From Leptolyngbya boryana PCC 6306 (GTDB taxonomy: Bacteria; Cyanobacteriota; Cyanobacteriia; Leptolyngbyales; Leptolyngbyaceae), in NCBI RefSeq assembly GCF_000353285.1, contig NZ_KB731324.1, positions 2,560,577 to 2,624,576 on the forward strand: DNA of 64,000 bases. The letters are read 5' to 3'. Both the position numbers and the translations under genes were made by a program. Positions 43,076 through 52,714 of this stretch are shown here, piece after piece. Numbering within the stretch: position 1 is the first letter of the stretch; every line of letters begins with the position of its first letter. Below the pieces are notes generated by a model. That model was not told the origin of the DNA and ran no database searches. It saw only the letters and a list, made by a program, of their open reading frames with translations.

Positions 43076-43702
43076 TTGAGAGTTCTAGCGTTGAGCCAAG
43101 ATTCTACAGCACAAGACTATATTTATGACGTTTTCATTAGTTACCGTCGTAAAGGCCCTTCAGGAGATTGGGTTAGAAATCACTTCTTTCCTCTTCTGGA
43201 GGCTTGGTTACCAGAGTCTTTACCCTATGAGCCTAAGATTTTTATCGATAAAACGGAAATTGAAACCGGAACAGATTGGGAATTTGTTCTTGAGCAAGCG
43301 CTCAGAACTTCACGCTGTTTAATTCCGATTTGGTCGCCCAGTTATTTTCGATCGACATGGTGTCTTGCAGAATGGCAGAGTATGAGAGCTAGAGAGCAAC
43401 AATGTGGTTTCAAAACAGCAACGAATCCAAATGGACTAATTTATCCAATCGTGTTTCACGACGGTGAGCATTTTCCGCCCGAAGCAAAAGCAACGCAACA
43501 GAAAGATCTCAAAAAATGGAATAGCTCATACCCTTCTTTTATTGAGACTAGAGGTATTGTTGAGTTAGAGCGAGAAGTTCAAGTCATTTGTGCAGAAATT
43601 GCGGTCATGTTGGAAACTGCTCCGCTTTGGCAGAATGACTTTCCAGTCGTCACTCCAAATGTCGATTCAACCATAAACGTTCAATTGCCGAGGTTGAAAT
43701 GA
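43076..43702 (+). CDS. TIR domain protein, 208 aa
   Basis: TIR fold from about residue 14 to 150: YDVFISYRRKGPSGDWV (strand A and box 1), IFIDKTEIETGTDW (BB loop) and IWSPSYFRSTWCLAEWQSM, where Glu99 occupies the place of the catalytic glutamate of NAD-cleaving TIR enzymes. The last 60 residues are an unassigned tail. The start is uncertain (TTG 43076 or TTG 43091, both poor). Its stop overlaps the next gene by ATGA, so both are made together. Possible role: NAD consumption or signal production in response to the partner ATPase. Confidence 0.85.
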   Translation: MRVLALSQDSTAQDYIYDVFISYRRKGPSGDWVRNHFFPLLEAWLPESLPYEPKIFIDKTEIETGTDWEFVLEQALRTSRCLIPIWSPSYFRSTWCLAEWQSMRAREQQCGFKTATNPNGLIYPIVFHDGEHFPPEAKATQQKDLKKWNSSYPSFIETRGIVELEREVQVICAEIAVMLETAPLWQNDFPVVTPNVDSTINVQLPRLK

Positions 43703-45135
43703 ATAAAGGCAATATTGTTACCTTCTACTCATACAAAGGAGGGGTAGGTCGGACTTTCGCCCTAGCTAGTATTGGAGTACTCTTGGCTCAATGGGGATTT
43801 AAAGTTCTCTGTATTGACTGGGATCTTGAAGCGCCAGGACTTCATTTATATTTTTCACCATGGATTAAAGACCCTAATCAATCTGGCTTAACAGAATTGA
43901 TCCAAGCTCATGTAAATGAAGAAAATCCTAGATGGCAGGATTTTGTCACAACCGTTGATCTCCCTGATGCACAACATCCCTTATCGCTTGTCACAGCAGG
44001 ACTTCAAAATGATTCTTATCTTCAACGGATGCAGCAATTAGATTGGGATGCTCTTTATCAAGCTGAAGATTTAGGAATTTTCTTGGAAGAATTACGTGAA
44101 GACTGGAAACAGCAATTTGATTTTGTGTTGATCGATAGCCGTACAGGAATAACGGATATTGGCGGAATTTGCACAATTCAAATGCCAGATTTTTTAGTCT
44201 TGTTGTTTACAGCAAATGTCCAAAGCCTTTATGGAGCGATCGACGTTGCCCAACGAGCGAAACGGTTAAGAGACCTTTTGCCTTTCGATCGCTCGAAACT
44301 CTTAGTTCTTCCAGTTGTTACTCGGTTTGAATCTAGAGTTGAGTACGAACTGGCACAAGAATGGCTAGAAATTTTCTCAACCCAATTAGCTCCACTATTT
44401 GAAGACTGGATTAGCCGAGAAGTTACCACATCTGAATTATTAAACTTTACAAAAATTCCATATGTTCCTTATTGGAGCTTTGGAGAGAAAATCCCAGTCA
44501 TTGAAGAAGGGACAAAAGATCTAGAAAGTATTGGATTTACCCTTGAAACTCTAGCCGCTCTTTTAGGAGGCGAACTTGGTGAGACAGAACAACTCGTGAA
44601 GAATCGTAGTTCTTATATTAATCGCATTCAACAGGTTCAAAACACAGCAATCATCAGCAAGTCTCCACCAAAAAACGACCTCCGTCTCTTTTTTAGTTAC
44701 TCTCATCGGGATGAAGAGTTAGCAAAAGAACTCATGGTACATCTTCAAGCTCTAAAACGGCGAGGCATTATTGATACATGGCATGATAGAGAAATTACTC
44801 CAGGTAGCACATGGCTGCGAGAGATTGACGAACAGATGAATGAAGCTGATCTTATTCTCTTATTGATTAGTCCTTCATTCCTAGCTTCTGACTATCCATA
44901 TGAGAAAGAAATTGAGCAGGCAATAATGCGTCACCAAAGAGGAGAGGCTGTAGTGATACCTATCATTGTCCGTCCCGTCGATTGGCAAGCATCACCTTTT
45001 GCCAACCTACAAGCTTTACCTAGAAATGCTCAACCAATTACAACGTGGTCAGACCAAGATGAGGCGTTTTTAAATATAAGCATGGGTATACGAAAAGCAG
45101 CAGAACACTTAATAACAAGAAAGAGCAAAATCTAG
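43699..45135 (+). CDS. ParA-like KGGVGRT ATPase fused to a TIR domain, 478 aa
   Basis: Residues 6-285 are a SIMIBI-class ATPase related to ParA/MinD: the deviant Walker A KGGVGRT (13-19, with Arg where Lys is standard), VLCIDWDLEAPGLHLY (switch I region) and FVLIDSRTGITDIGG (switch II). Residues 327-475 are a complete TIR domain (LRLFFSYSHRDEELA; WHDREITPGSTW; LISPSFLASDYPYEKEIEQA, with Glu402/Glu404 as catalytic candidates). Between them is a linker of about 40 residues. Base composition looks lower in G+C than neighbours, which hints at transfer. An ATPase sensor with a TIR effector plus a second TIR protein is the usual grammar of bacterial immune operons. Confidence 0.85.
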   Translation: MNKGNIVTFYSYKGGVGRTFALASIGVLLAQWGFKVLCIDWDLEAPGLHLYFSPWIKDPNQSGLTELIQAHVNEENPRWQDFVTTVDLPDAQHPLSLVTAGLQNDSYLQRMQQLDWDALYQAEDLGIFLEELREDWKQQFDFVLIDSRTGITDIGGICTIQMPDFLVLLFTANVQSLYGAIDVAQRAKRLRDLLPFDRSKLLVLPVVTRFESRVEYELAQEWLEIFSTQLAPLFEDWISREVTTSELLNFTKIPYVPYWSFGEKIPVIEEGTKDLESIGFTLETLAALLGGELGETEQLVKNRSSYINRIQQVQNTAIISKSPPKNDLRLFFSYSHRDEELAKELMVHLQALKRRGIIDTWHDREITPGSTWLREIDEQMNEADLILLLISPSFLASDYPYEKEIEQAIMRHQRGEAVVIPIIVRPVDWQASPFANLQALPRNAQPITTWSDQDEAFLNISMGIRKAAEHLITRKSKI

Positions 45136-45161
45136 ATAAAAGCAGGAATTAAAAACTGAAA

Positions 45162-45185
45162 AAGCCCCCCAGAAATGGGGGGCTT
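45162..45185. terminator. Shared terminator between the TIR operon and psbA
   Basis: AAGCCCCCC-AGAAAT-GGGGGGCTT, a 9-bp perfect stem flanked by A on one side and T on the other. It lies between two convergent genes and works for both directions. Confidence 0.85.
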
Positions 45186-45209
45186 CATTTTGCTCAAATC
45201 AGTTAAAGA

Positions 45210-46292
45210 TTAACCGTTGATTGCAGGTGCGCTCATTGCAACAGGTGCAACTTCACCAGCAGCCAAGTCGAGCGGGAAGTTGTGAGCGTTACGCTCGTGC
45301 ATTACTTCCATACCCAGGTTCGCACGGTTGATTACATCAGACCAGGTGCTCACCACACGACCTTGCGAGTCGATGATCGATTGGTTGAAGTTGAATCCGT
45401 TCAGGTTGAACGCCATCGTGGACACGCCCAATGCGGTGAACCAGATGCCGACGACCGGCCATGCACCCAAGAAGAAGTGCAGTGCGCGAGAGTTGTTGAA
45501 CGATGCGTATTGGAAGATCAACCGTCCGAAGTAGCCGTGTGCTGCAACGATGTTGTAGGTCTCTTCTTCTTGTCCAAACTTGTAACCGTAGTTTTGGCTC
45601 TCAACTTCAGTGGTCTCACGTACCAACGAAGAAGTGACCAACGAACCGTGCATTGCCGAGAACAAGCTACCACCGAATACACCAGCTACGCCCAACATGT
45701 GGAACGGGTGCATCAAGATGTTGTGCTCTGCTTGGAAGACCAACATGAAGTTGAAGGTTCCAGAGATTCCGAGGGGCATACCGTCGGAGAACGATCCTTG
45801 CCCAATCGGGTAGATCAAGAAGACTGCGGTTGCTGCTGCAACAGGTGCAGAGTATGCAACACAGATCCAAGGACGCATGCCGAGACGGTAGGAAAGTTCC
45901 CACTCACGTCCCATGTAGCAGAAGACGCCGATCAAGAAGTGGAATACGACGAGTTGGTAAGGACCACCGTTGTACAACCACTCATCTAAGGATGCTGCTT
46001 CCCAAATTGGGTAGAAGTGCAAGCCAATTGCGTTCGAGGAAGGAACAACTGCACCAGAGATGATGTTGTTGCCGTAGAGCAAGGAACCTGCAACAGGTTC
46101 ACGGATGCCGTCGATGTCCACAGGAGGAGCAGCGATGAAGGCAATGATGTAGCAGATGGTTGCAGCCAGCAAGGTGGGGATCATCAATACGCCGAACCAG
46201 CCTACATACAGGCGGTTTTCGGTGGAGGTGACCCAGTTGCAGAACTGCGCCCACAGGTTTGCGCTTTCGCGTCTCTGTAAGGTCGTTGTCAT
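45210..46292 (-). CDS. psbA: Photosystem II reaction centre protein D1
   Basis: D1 binds P680, the QB quinone and the manganese cluster in the thylakoid membrane. From the ATG at 46292 the 360-aa precursor starts [14 protein letters not shown]; earlier in-frame starts to 46325 would add residues not seen in D1. Residue 130 (CYMGRE) is Glu, the form linked to high-light D1 variants (Gln in low-light forms). The C-terminal extension after the D1 processing site (NFPLDLA) is present. No other psbA occurs in the window. Confidence 0.98.
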   Translation of the reverse strand: MTTTLQRRESANLWAQFCNWVTSTENRLYVGWFGVLMIPTLLAATICYIIAFIAAPPVDIDGIREPVAGSLLYGNNIISGAVVPSSNAIGLHFYPIWEAASLDEWLYNGGPYQLVVFHFLIGVFCYMGREWELSYRLGMRPWICVAYSAPVAAATAVFLIYPIGQGSFSDGMPLGISGTFNFMLVFQAEHNILMHPFHMLGVAGVFGGSLFSAMHGSLVTSSLVRETTEVESQNYGYKFGQEEETYNIVAAHGYFGRLIFQYASFNNSRALHFFLGAWPVVGIWFTALGVSTMAFNLNGFNFNQSIIDSQGRVVSTWSDVINRANLGMEVMHERNAHNFPLDLAAGEVAPVAMSAPAING

Positions 46293-46329
46293 GATTCTGT
46301 ATGAGTGCTTGATTTGTTTGCTCAAAGAT

Positions 46330-46349
46330 TAGATTGAAATTTCAATCTA
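46330..46349. promoter_or_regulatory. Perfect 20-bp palindrome upstream of psbA
   Basis: TAGATTGAAA / TTTCAATCTA, centred 47 bases before the psbA start codon on the minus strand, so in the leader or core promoter. It may be an operator or an RNA hairpin that affects translation. A TTTACA (-35-like) lies about 35 bases further upstream. Confidence 0.6.
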
Positions 46350-46469
46350 TGAATCTAGATTAAGTGAATCGTTTCATTTTGTAAAGAGGTAAATTAAGTT
46401 TTTACTCAGGTTTTGTAACAGAAAGTTCACAAAATCGGCATTGAATCCCTGCAAAGCCTGACACAGAGC

Positions 46470-47540
46470 TTATTGCGAGGCGTCTCCGATTCTGAGATTT
46501 GAGAGTGCCCGCTGCATATCAGTTTCTAAGAAACGATCGATTGCGCCATGAATCCAAGCAAAGGAACGCTGACTGTCTTCACAAATTCGCTCAAATCCTA
46601 GAATTCGACGTAACTCTTCGTAAATTGGGTGAACGATTAATGTGTAAAGGTCACAGCTTTCCGGATAATCCTCACGCATCTTAATTAAGGTCTGCTGAGT
46701 ATCTTCTAAGAGCTGGCAGAGCGATGTGATCGTTAGATACGGTTGATCAATCACCCAAGCCCGAATGTAAATCGAGACGCAGGTCTTATCGCCTGGCTGA
46801 GCCATGATGAATGGATCAACTGGATTGTCCGTTGTGAGATAAAAGCTTTTACTCGGTTGCTGAAAGAAGTACTGGTCGGATTCTGCGGCGACTGGATACA
46901 GAACACAAGCGGCCACTACATTATGATTATCTGACCGCCGAAGTACCCGCATTCCTTTGCCGTACTGTTGTGACCATAATCTGAGAACTTTAGCAAGCTT
47001 AGCCATCGCTGCACCATCTCGAATCATCGGTGCATAGTTTTTGGTGTATAGCGTTGAGATAGTAATTGCGTCAGTTCGAGGATTAAACATATCAGCAAAA
47101 AGCTCGACAGGCTCTTCGCTGGGAGGAAGTTCAATTTCAGGAAAGGTACGTATTTTGAGTGCGAGAGAATTCCCGTCATATTGTTTGTCGAGTAATCCTA
47201 ACGCAGCAAGACGATCGATCATCATTCCCGCCGCACGATCGCTACCTTTTTCCTGATCTCGGTAAAACAGCTCAGCTGCTTCACGATGAGTACAGTTGAC
47301 TAATCCTTCTGGAGCACGAAGTTCTTTTAAGCGAGTTGGAATACCGCCATGTAATTCTTCTTGCTGTTTCAGCAAGAGATACGCCCAGAGGCGGACAAAA
47401 TATTCTGCCTTGCGCCGAGTGAGTCCGCCTCGGCGTTGAATCAGAGCGATGTAAGAACGTTGAACCTCGATTGGAAATAAGCGATCGACCAGATCTGGAA
47501 GCATGGCAAAGGTGGGGGCTAAAGAGAGTTGATAAAACAA
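46470..47540 (-). CDS. Unrecognised 356-aa cyanobacterial protein
   Basis: I do not recognise the family. It is soluble and lacks a signal. The N-terminal region (YIALIQRRGGLTRRKAEYFVRLWAYLLLKQQ) is helical and basic. Residues about 80-120 (CTHREAAELFYRDQEKGSDRAAGMMIDRLAALGLLD) look like a winged-helix, possibly DNA-binding. The rest is mixed alpha/beta. It lies 177 bases upstream of psbA on the same strand and diverges from a LuxR-type regulator gene, so it may share control with that regulator. Confidence 0.6.
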   Translation of the reverse strand: MFYQLSLAPTFAMLPDLVDRLFPIEVQRSYIALIQRRGGLTRRKAEYFVRLWAYLLLKQQEELHGGIPTRLKELRAPEGLVNCTHREAAELFYRDQEKGSDRAAGMMIDRLAALGLLDKQYDGNSLALKIRTFPEIELPPSEEPVELFADMFNPRTDAITISTLYTKNYAPMIRDGAAMAKLAKVLRLWSQQYGKGMRVLRRSDNHNVVAACVLYPVAAESDQYFFQQPSKSFYLTTDNPVDPFIMAQPGDKTCVSIYIRAWVIDQPYLTITSLCQLLEDTQQTLIKMREDYPESCDLYTLIVHPIYEELRRILGFERICEDSQRSFAWIHGAIDRFLETDMQRALSNLRIGDASQ

Positions 47541-47862
47541 CCTGAATGGGTGAAGCGAGATAATGCTTGGATCAGCAATAGTTTAGAGTGCGAGACATTT
47601 GCACAAGTGAAATTGCTGGTGCATCGTTAGTCAATCCAAGCAGAGATAGCCCTGCATCAGTTCGGTCATGCAGCGCAAAACTCCTGTTGTTCTTACGATT
47701 ATGACTAACTGTTTTTCCTCTGGGATGAAAAAGCCCTAAATCTTTAAATTATTTCAGCCTTGTTCACCTTTGTTCGGCATTCTTCGGGGAGCTTCTGTGC
47801 GCTCATTGTGACTTCGGACGTACGATGTTCACAATCATGAAATTGCTTGAGGATGTCACATT
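47541..47862. other. Divergent promoter region
   Basis: A 322-base gap between divergent starts. It is A/T-rich near 47700-47760. I see no gene, no strong hairpin and no repeat; it presumably carries the promoters of both flanking genes. Confidence 0.4.
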
Positions 47863-48549
47863 ATGACTGCCCGCCTTTTTTCTGTTTCATCGGATTCTCA
47901 GTTTGTATTCACGCCTAATCTGCAAAAGAGATCGTCTCGGCGTTCTCAGAGAAAACAACTCAATACTAATAAGCAGCAGCGATTACGATCGGTTGAATCA
48001 CCCGATTTCAGTCGTAATTTCATTAGCCAGGATGCACTATGGGCAGTTTTGTTAGATACGATGCCAGTGGGGATGATGGTGCTCACCGATGAATTACAAG
48101 TGTTTTACTGCAATGAGTCAGCAAAGCACTTATGTCATCGTTTAGAACCCAATAACTCTATACCAGCGTTAGTTCGTTCGCTCTGTGAACGATTGCTAGC
48201 AGAAGGATTTGTCATACCAGACCCCCTCATAATGGAGTATCAAGATGGAGCCAATAAACTCTTTCGATTACAGGTTCGCTGGCTAAATTTAGCTGAACGG
48301 ACATTCTTTCTCGTTCATTTAGAAGACTGTTTTGCCTTGTTACAGGAAGAATTGACGATCGAACAAGTAAAATACGATTTCACCGAACGAGAAGCCGAAG
48401 TTTGGTGTTTGTTGCGGCAAAAGTATTCATATCAAGAGATTGCAGACTTTCTAAAAATCACATTGAATACGGTCAAGACCCACGTTAAGAATATTTATGC
48501 AAAACGCAAGAGCATAGGGAACCAACAGCAAATTTGGTATTCCAGATAG
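47863..48549 (+). CDS. LuxR-type transcriptional regulator with PAS-like domain
   Basis: A 228-aa protein. The first 45 residues are basic and disordered. Residues about 60-160 (LLDTMPVGMMVLTDELQVFYCNESAKHL) look like a PAS-type sensor. The C-terminal 60 residues (FTEREAEVWCLLRQKYSYQEIADFLKITLNTVKTHVKNIY) are a complete LuxR/GerE helix-turn-helix. A receiver domain is absent, so the input is a ligand or cofactor in the PAS-like part. Candidate targets are the divergent gene and psbA-linked genes, by proximity only. Confidence 0.85.
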   Translation: MTARLFSVSSDSQFVFTPNLQKRSSRRSQRKQLNTNKQQRLRSVESPDFSRNFISQDALWAVLLDTMPVGMMVLTDELQVFYCNESAKHLCHRLEPNNSIPALVRSLCERLLAEGFVIPDPLIMEYQDGANKLFRLQVRWLNLAERTFFLVHLEDCFALLQEELTIEQVKYDFTEREAEVWCLLRQKYSYQEIADFLKITLNTVKTHVKNIYAKRKSIGNQQQIWYSR

Positions 48550-48574
48550 ACAAATTGAGTCGAGCATCCCGTCA

Positions 48575-48602
48575 GGGTTGGGTTTCGACTATGCTCAACC
48601 CG
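48575..48602. repeat. Short interspersed repeat, copy 2
   Basis: GGGTTGGGTTTCGACTATGC followed by TCAACCC, closely related to 31239-31270, with 6-bp arms GGGTTG/CAACCC. It lies between the luxR-like gene and cofG. Confidence 0.6.
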
Positions 48603-48646
48603 GCGTATGATGGCTCTATTGCCTGATAGCAAGTCTTCTTGGATCA

Positions 48647-49618
48647 ATGAAAGCGATTACCTATAGTTCGGCTTACACGATTGTTCCAACCTACGAATGT
48701 TTTAATCGCTGTACGTATTGCAATTTTCGTACTGATCCGGGTCAGGATGAATGGATGAGTTTGGCACAAGCCGAGCATATTTTGCAACGATTAGACCATG
48801 TTGTCGAACTACTAATCTTGAGCGGCGAAGTCCATCCAAACAGTGCAAGACGCGCTTCTTGGTTCGATCGCATTTTCGATCTTTGCAAATTAGCGCTATC
48901 GATGGGATTTCTCCCGCATACCAATGCGGGAATTCTCAGCTTTGATGAGATGGCAAAGCTAAAAACCGTCAATGTTTCAATGGGGCTAATGCTAGAACAA
49001 ATGACCCCAACCTTACTCGAATCTGTCCATCGCCATGCACCGAGCAAATTACCTGAGGTGAGATTGCAGCAGTTAGCCTGGGCTGGTGAATTGCAGATTC
49101 CGTTCACAACTGGGTTATTACTCGGGATTGGGGAGAGTGAACGCGATCGCATTGAGACATTAGTCGCGATCGCGAACATTCACGAACAATACAAGCACAT
49201 TCAAGAAGTCATTCTCCAGCCTTACAGTCCTGGACAAAAAGAGAGCCTTTCTCAAGCTGCTTTTCAGCCTAGGCAGCTCATTCAACTGATTAAAATTGCA
49301 CGATCGATCTTGCCAGATACAATTTCAATTCAGATTCCACCGAACTTGGTCGCAGAGGATTTGATTGCCTGCTTAGACGCAGGTGCGCAGGATTTGGGTG
49401 GGATTAGCCCGCATGATGAAGTTAATCCCGATTATCCGCATCCTAAAGTTGAGGCGCTGAGACAACAGCTTGAGCCGCAGAGCTATCACTTAGTGCAGCG
49501 CCTGCCCATCTATCCGCAGTACGATCGCTGGTTAGCTGACGACCTCAGAGCCGCAGTTGAGCATCATAGAACGGCTGGACTTGAAACCTCTAAGAACTCA
49601 GTCACATACCGCAAATAA
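48647..49618 (+). CDS. cofG: 7,8-didemethyl-8-hydroxy-5-deazariboflavin synthase subunit CofG
   Basis: A radical SAM enzyme, 323 aa, that with CofH makes F0, used in cyanobacteria mainly as the antenna chromophore of DNA photolyase. The CxxxCxxC cluster site is CFNRCTYCNF (about 20-29). Further signs are LLGIGESERDRIETL and the C-terminal GGISPHDEVNPDYPHP motif. cofH is not in the window. Its 3' end overlaps the convergent hydrolase gene by 55 bases. Confidence 0.93.
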   Translation: MKAITYSSAYTIVPTYECFNRCTYCNFRTDPGQDEWMSLAQAEHILQRLDHVVELLILSGEVHPNSARRASWFDRIFDLCKLALSMGFLPHTNAGILSFDEMAKLKTVNVSMGLMLEQMTPTLLESVHRHAPSKLPEVRLQQLAWAGELQIPFTTGLLLGIGESERDRIETLVAIANIHEQYKHIQEVILQPYSPGQKESLSQAAFQPRQLIQLIKIARSILPDTISIQIPPNLVAEDLIACLDAGAQDLGGISPHDEVNPDYPHPKVEALRQQLEPQSYHLVQRLPIYPQYDRWLADDLRAAVEHHRTAGLETSKNSVTYRK

Positions 49619-50418
49619 GTTGTTGGGTCTTCCAACATCGGGAAATGAGCCGTGTTCGGAATCACAACATGCTGAATGTGGTCGCTTAATGCTGCCGCCT
49701 GTCTGCCCATTTCAGCCGGAATAATTTTGTCGTATTCTCCTGAGATTAACAACGTTGGAACGGTAATTCGAGAGAACTCCCCTGGCATTGTCTCCGCTGC
49801 TTCTTGACTCACCGCAGAAAACATCGTTCCGAGTGCAGCAGGTTCGTCTGCCATTAAGAAATCGTCTAGAAATGCTCGGCTCATTTCCCTGGGCACAGAC
49901 TGATGGAGAAAGCGCTGCATAAAGAGTCGATCAGTGAAAGGCAAACTATAGAGCCACGGATAGCGAAATTTCACAACGTAGCCGCCAAATTTATGAAATG
50001 CTTTGAACGCTTTTTCTTGGTATTCAAAAATGCCGCTACAGGTGAGAATTGCTCGATCGACGAATTCCGCATACCGATTCAGGAATAAAACGGCGATTGA
50101 CGAGCCGGTCGAATGCGCATTCAGACTCACTTTCTGAAGCCGCAGTGCCACGAGTAATCCTGCTAAATCTCGAACATAGATATCTAGTTCATACGTTGAT
50201 TCAGGCGCATCGTCCATTCTCGATCGCCCAAATCCGCGCATATCGTATAGCAAACAATCGAAATGCGGACAGAGCGATCGAGCCGTACTTTCCCAATAGC
50301 GCGCCGACCCTCCCCAACCATGCACAAAAACTAAAACAGGCTTACCGCTCGGCTGATTTCCCGATTCAGTAAGCCATTCGTAGTAGTGATTAAAACCGTT
50401 TACAGAGATGTAAGCCAT
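49564..50418 (-). CDS. Alpha/beta fold hydrolase
   Basis: 284 aa from the ATG at 50418; the upstream ATG at 50466 would add 16 residues. Features: the oxyanion-hole stretch VFVHGWGGSARYW, the nucleophile elbow AHSTGSS (Ser), an acid in SGEYDKIIP and His in NTAHFPMLEDP. Substrate is not evident; related enzymes are esterases, lipases or haloperoxidase-like. It converges on cofG. Confidence 0.88.
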   Translation of the reverse strand: MAYISVNGFNHYYEWLTESGNQPSGKPVLVFVHGWGGSARYWESTARSLCPHFDCLLYDMRGFGRSRMDDAPESTYELDIYVRDLAGLLVALRLQKVSLNAHSTGSSIAVLFLNRYAEFVDRAILTCSGIFEYQEKAFKAFHKFGGYVVKFRYPWLYSLPFTDRLFMQRFLHQSVPREMSRAFLDDFLMADEPAALGTMFSAVSQEAAETMPGEFSRITVPTLLISGEYDKIIPAEMGRQAAALSDHIQHVVIPNTAHFPMLEDPTTYLRYVTEFLEVSSPAVL

Positions 50419-50480
50419 GAGCGGATTGAAACATGTCCAGAACTTAGGGTAGCACTGGAATTTCAATCCGCTAAGAAGCT

Positions 50481-51818
50481 TTAGGCTGATTCCGGTTTTG
50501 GTAAAGAAGATGGGTGTAGCAGCAATTCAGCCGTCGATCGTTTCTCAACCATTTCGCGAGTAATCGTGCAGCGAGTCACATCTTTACGCGAAGGCAACTC
50601 GTACATAATGTCGAGCATCATTTCTTCGACAATGCTGCGAAGTGCCCGTGCTCCTGTCTTCCGGCGATATGCCTCTTGAGCGATCGCGGTCACCGCATCC
50701 GGCTTAAATTCAAGCTGCACATTGTCCATCTTCAGCAATTTCTGGAACTGCTTGACCAGCGCGTTCTTCGGCTCGGTGAGAATCTCAGACAGTGCTTTCT
50801 CATCGAGTGGATCAACGACTGCCATCACGGGAATACGACCGATGAATTCAGGAATCAACCCAAATTTCACCAAATCATCTGGCTCTAAATGCTGAAGCAC
50901 ATCAGCGGTTCGCTTCTCTTTCGATTGTTCGCCCGCTTGGACAAAGCCCATCGATCGCTTGCCTAAGCGTTGCTCAACCGCTTTATCCAATCCAACAAAT
51001 GCACCACCGCAAATGAACAAGATATTGCTGGTGTCGATTTGAATGCAGTCTTGATACGGATGTTTGCGACCGCCTTGCGGAGGAACATTCGCGATCGTGC
51101 CTTCCAACATCTTCAGCAGAGCTTGCTGAACCCCTTCGCCTGAAACATCACGAGTAATCGAGGGATTTTCGCTCTTGCGGGCAATCTTATCAATTTCGTC
51201 AATGTAGATAATGCCGCGTTGCGCTTCTTCAACATCGAGATCCGCAACTTGTAGAAGACGCAGCAAAATGTTTTCAACATCTTCGCCGACATAACCTGCT
51301 TCGGTTAGGGTCGTCGCGTCAGCAACCGCAAACGGTACATCTAAAATCTCAGCCAAGGTCTGAGCCAAGAGCGTTTTACCGCACCCCGTCGGACCAATCA
51401 GCAAAATATTTGACTTCTGCAACTCAACCGAATCATCAGGCGATGACTTACCGCTATTTTTCGCTTGTAAAAAGCTCAAGCGTTTGTAATGGTTGTAGAC
51501 CGCGACCGAGAGCACTTTTTTCGCCTCGTCTTGACCGATCACATGCTCATCCAGATATTTCTTGATCTCGCGGGGTTTCGGCAACTGATTGAGAGAGATA
51601 TTGGCTGAGCGCGATCGACGTTTTTCAGGCGCTTGTTCTCGGCGCGGCACAGGTTGTGGAGCAGCGCTGGAGTCAAACAACTCCTCATCTAAAATCTCGT
51701 TACACAAATCCACGCATTCATCGCATATGTAAACCCCAGGTCCAGCGATTAGCTTGCGGACTTGCTCCTGAGACTTGCCACAAAAAGAACATTTCAGATG
51801 GGAGTCGTACTTTGACAT
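50481..51818 (-). CDS. clpX: ATP-dependent Clp protease ATP-binding subunit ClpX
   Basis: A AAA+ unfoldase, 445 aa, that feeds proteins to ClpP. It has an N-terminal C4 zinc finger (CSFCGKS...CDEC), Walker A GPTGCGKT, Walker [12 protein letters not shown], the RKH/pore loops and sensor motifs, and [15 protein letters not shown]. It follows clpP by nine bases in an operon with tig upstream. Its start ATG gives the standard N-terminus. Confidence 0.97.
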   Translation of the reverse strand: MSKYDSHLKCSFCGKSQEQVRKLIAGPGVYICDECVDLCNEILDEELFDSSAAPQPVPRREQAPEKRRSRSANISLNQLPKPREIKKYLDEHVIGQDEAKKVLSVAVYNHYKRLSFLQAKNSGKSSPDDSVELQKSNILLIGPTGCGKTLLAQTLAEILDVPFAVADATTLTEAGYVGEDVENILLRLLQVADLDVEEAQRGIIYIDEIDKIARKSENPSITRDVSGEGVQQALLKMLEGTIANVPPQGGRKHPYQDCIQIDTSNILFICGGAFVGLDKAVEQRLGKRSMGFVQAGEQSKEKRTADVLQHLEPDDLVKFGLIPEFIGRIPVMAVVDPLDEKALSEILTEPKNALVKQFQKLLKMDNVQLEFKPDAVTAIAQEAYRRKTGARALRSIVEEMMLDIMYELPSRKDVTRCTITREMVEKRSTAELLLHPSSLPKPESA

Positions 51819-51827
51819 AGCTGCCTC

Positions 51828-52523
51828 TTATCTTGCTGCGGCGACAGGTTCTCCAGCTTTGGGAAGGTTCTGCCGGGAAATCACTTGGTCAATTAAGCCA
51901 TATTGCTTTGCTTCGTCAGCAGACATAAAGAAGTCGCGCTCCGTGTCTGCTTCAATGCGCTCAAGCGGCTGTCCGGTATGTTGAGCTAAAAGCTCATTGA
52001 GCTTGCGCTTATGATAAAGGATTTCTTTCGCCTGGATCTCGATATCCACTGCTTGCCCTTGAGCACCGCCGAGCGGCTGGTGAATCATGATGCGAGAACT
52101 GGGCAAAGACATCCGCTTACCGGGTGTTCCACCTGAGAGGAGAAACGCTCCCATACTAGCAGCAAGCCCAAAACAAATGGTCACAACATCACAGCTAACT
52201 TGCTGCATGGTGTCATAGATTGCCATTCCTGCCGTGACTGACCCGCCCGGAGAATTGATATAGATCTGAATGTCTTTTTCAGGATCTTCCGCTTCGAGAA
52301 ACAGCAATTGCGCGACTAGAGAATCCGCAACGCTATCGTCGATCGCGCTTCCTAAAAAGATAATGCGCTCCCGCAACAGACGGGAGTAGATGTCGAAGGC
52401 ACGCTCACCGCGCCCAGACTGCTCCACCACCATCGGAACGACGTTAGTTGGGGCAGCTTTAGAGACGACATCCAGCGTGCTGAGATTTTGAATTGCGTAG
52501 TCGAAAGACTGAGAGTTATACAT
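51828..52523 (-). CDS. clpP: ATP-dependent Clp protease proteolytic subunit ClpP
   Basis: A serine protease, 231 aa. Catalytic Ser lies in [14 protein letters not shown], His in [12 protein letters not shown] and Asp in [14 protein letters not shown]. This is the copy paired with clpX; cyanobacteria usually carry several clpP genes and a clpR elsewhere. It has a longer N-terminus than E. coli ClpP. Confidence 0.96.
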   Translation of the reverse strand: MYNSQSFDYAIQNLSTLDVVSKAAPTNVVPMVVEQSGRGERAFDIYSRLLRERIIFLGSAIDDSVADSLVAQLLFLEAEDPEKDIQIYINSPGGSVTAGMAIYDTMQQVSCDVVTICFGLAASMGAFLLSGGTPGKRMSLPSSRIMIHQPLGGAQGQAVDIEIQAKEILYHKRKLNELLAQHTGQPLERIEADTERDFFMSADEAKQYGLIDQVISRQNLPKAGEPVAAAR

Positions 52524-52653
52524 GAGGCAGGCGGCTTACGTTCCACAAGTTCAATTCTAGCCAACAAACGCGAAGTTATCCGGCACACATCCGAATGCTT
52601 ACAGATTTGTGGATGGACTTTAGATCTCGACAAAATTGAATTCCGGTTGTGGA

Positions 52654-52695
52654 GCAGGCATCTTGCCTGCAGTGGGGCAAAATATTCTGCCCCAC
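52654..52695. repeat. Twin hairpins between clpP and tig
   Basis: GCAGGC-ATCTT-GCCTGC (52654-52670) is followed by GTGGGGCA-AAATATTC-TGCCCCAC (52672-52695). Both are perfect stems. They look like an intergenic repeat cassette or an attenuator between tig and clpP. Confidence 0.65.
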
Positions 52696-52714
52696 AATTC
52701 ATTCTGTCGCTAAC

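Noticed and set aside
45282-45989. 235-codon frame on the strand opposite psbA
   Set aside because: It is the antisense shadow of a highly biased, conserved gene.
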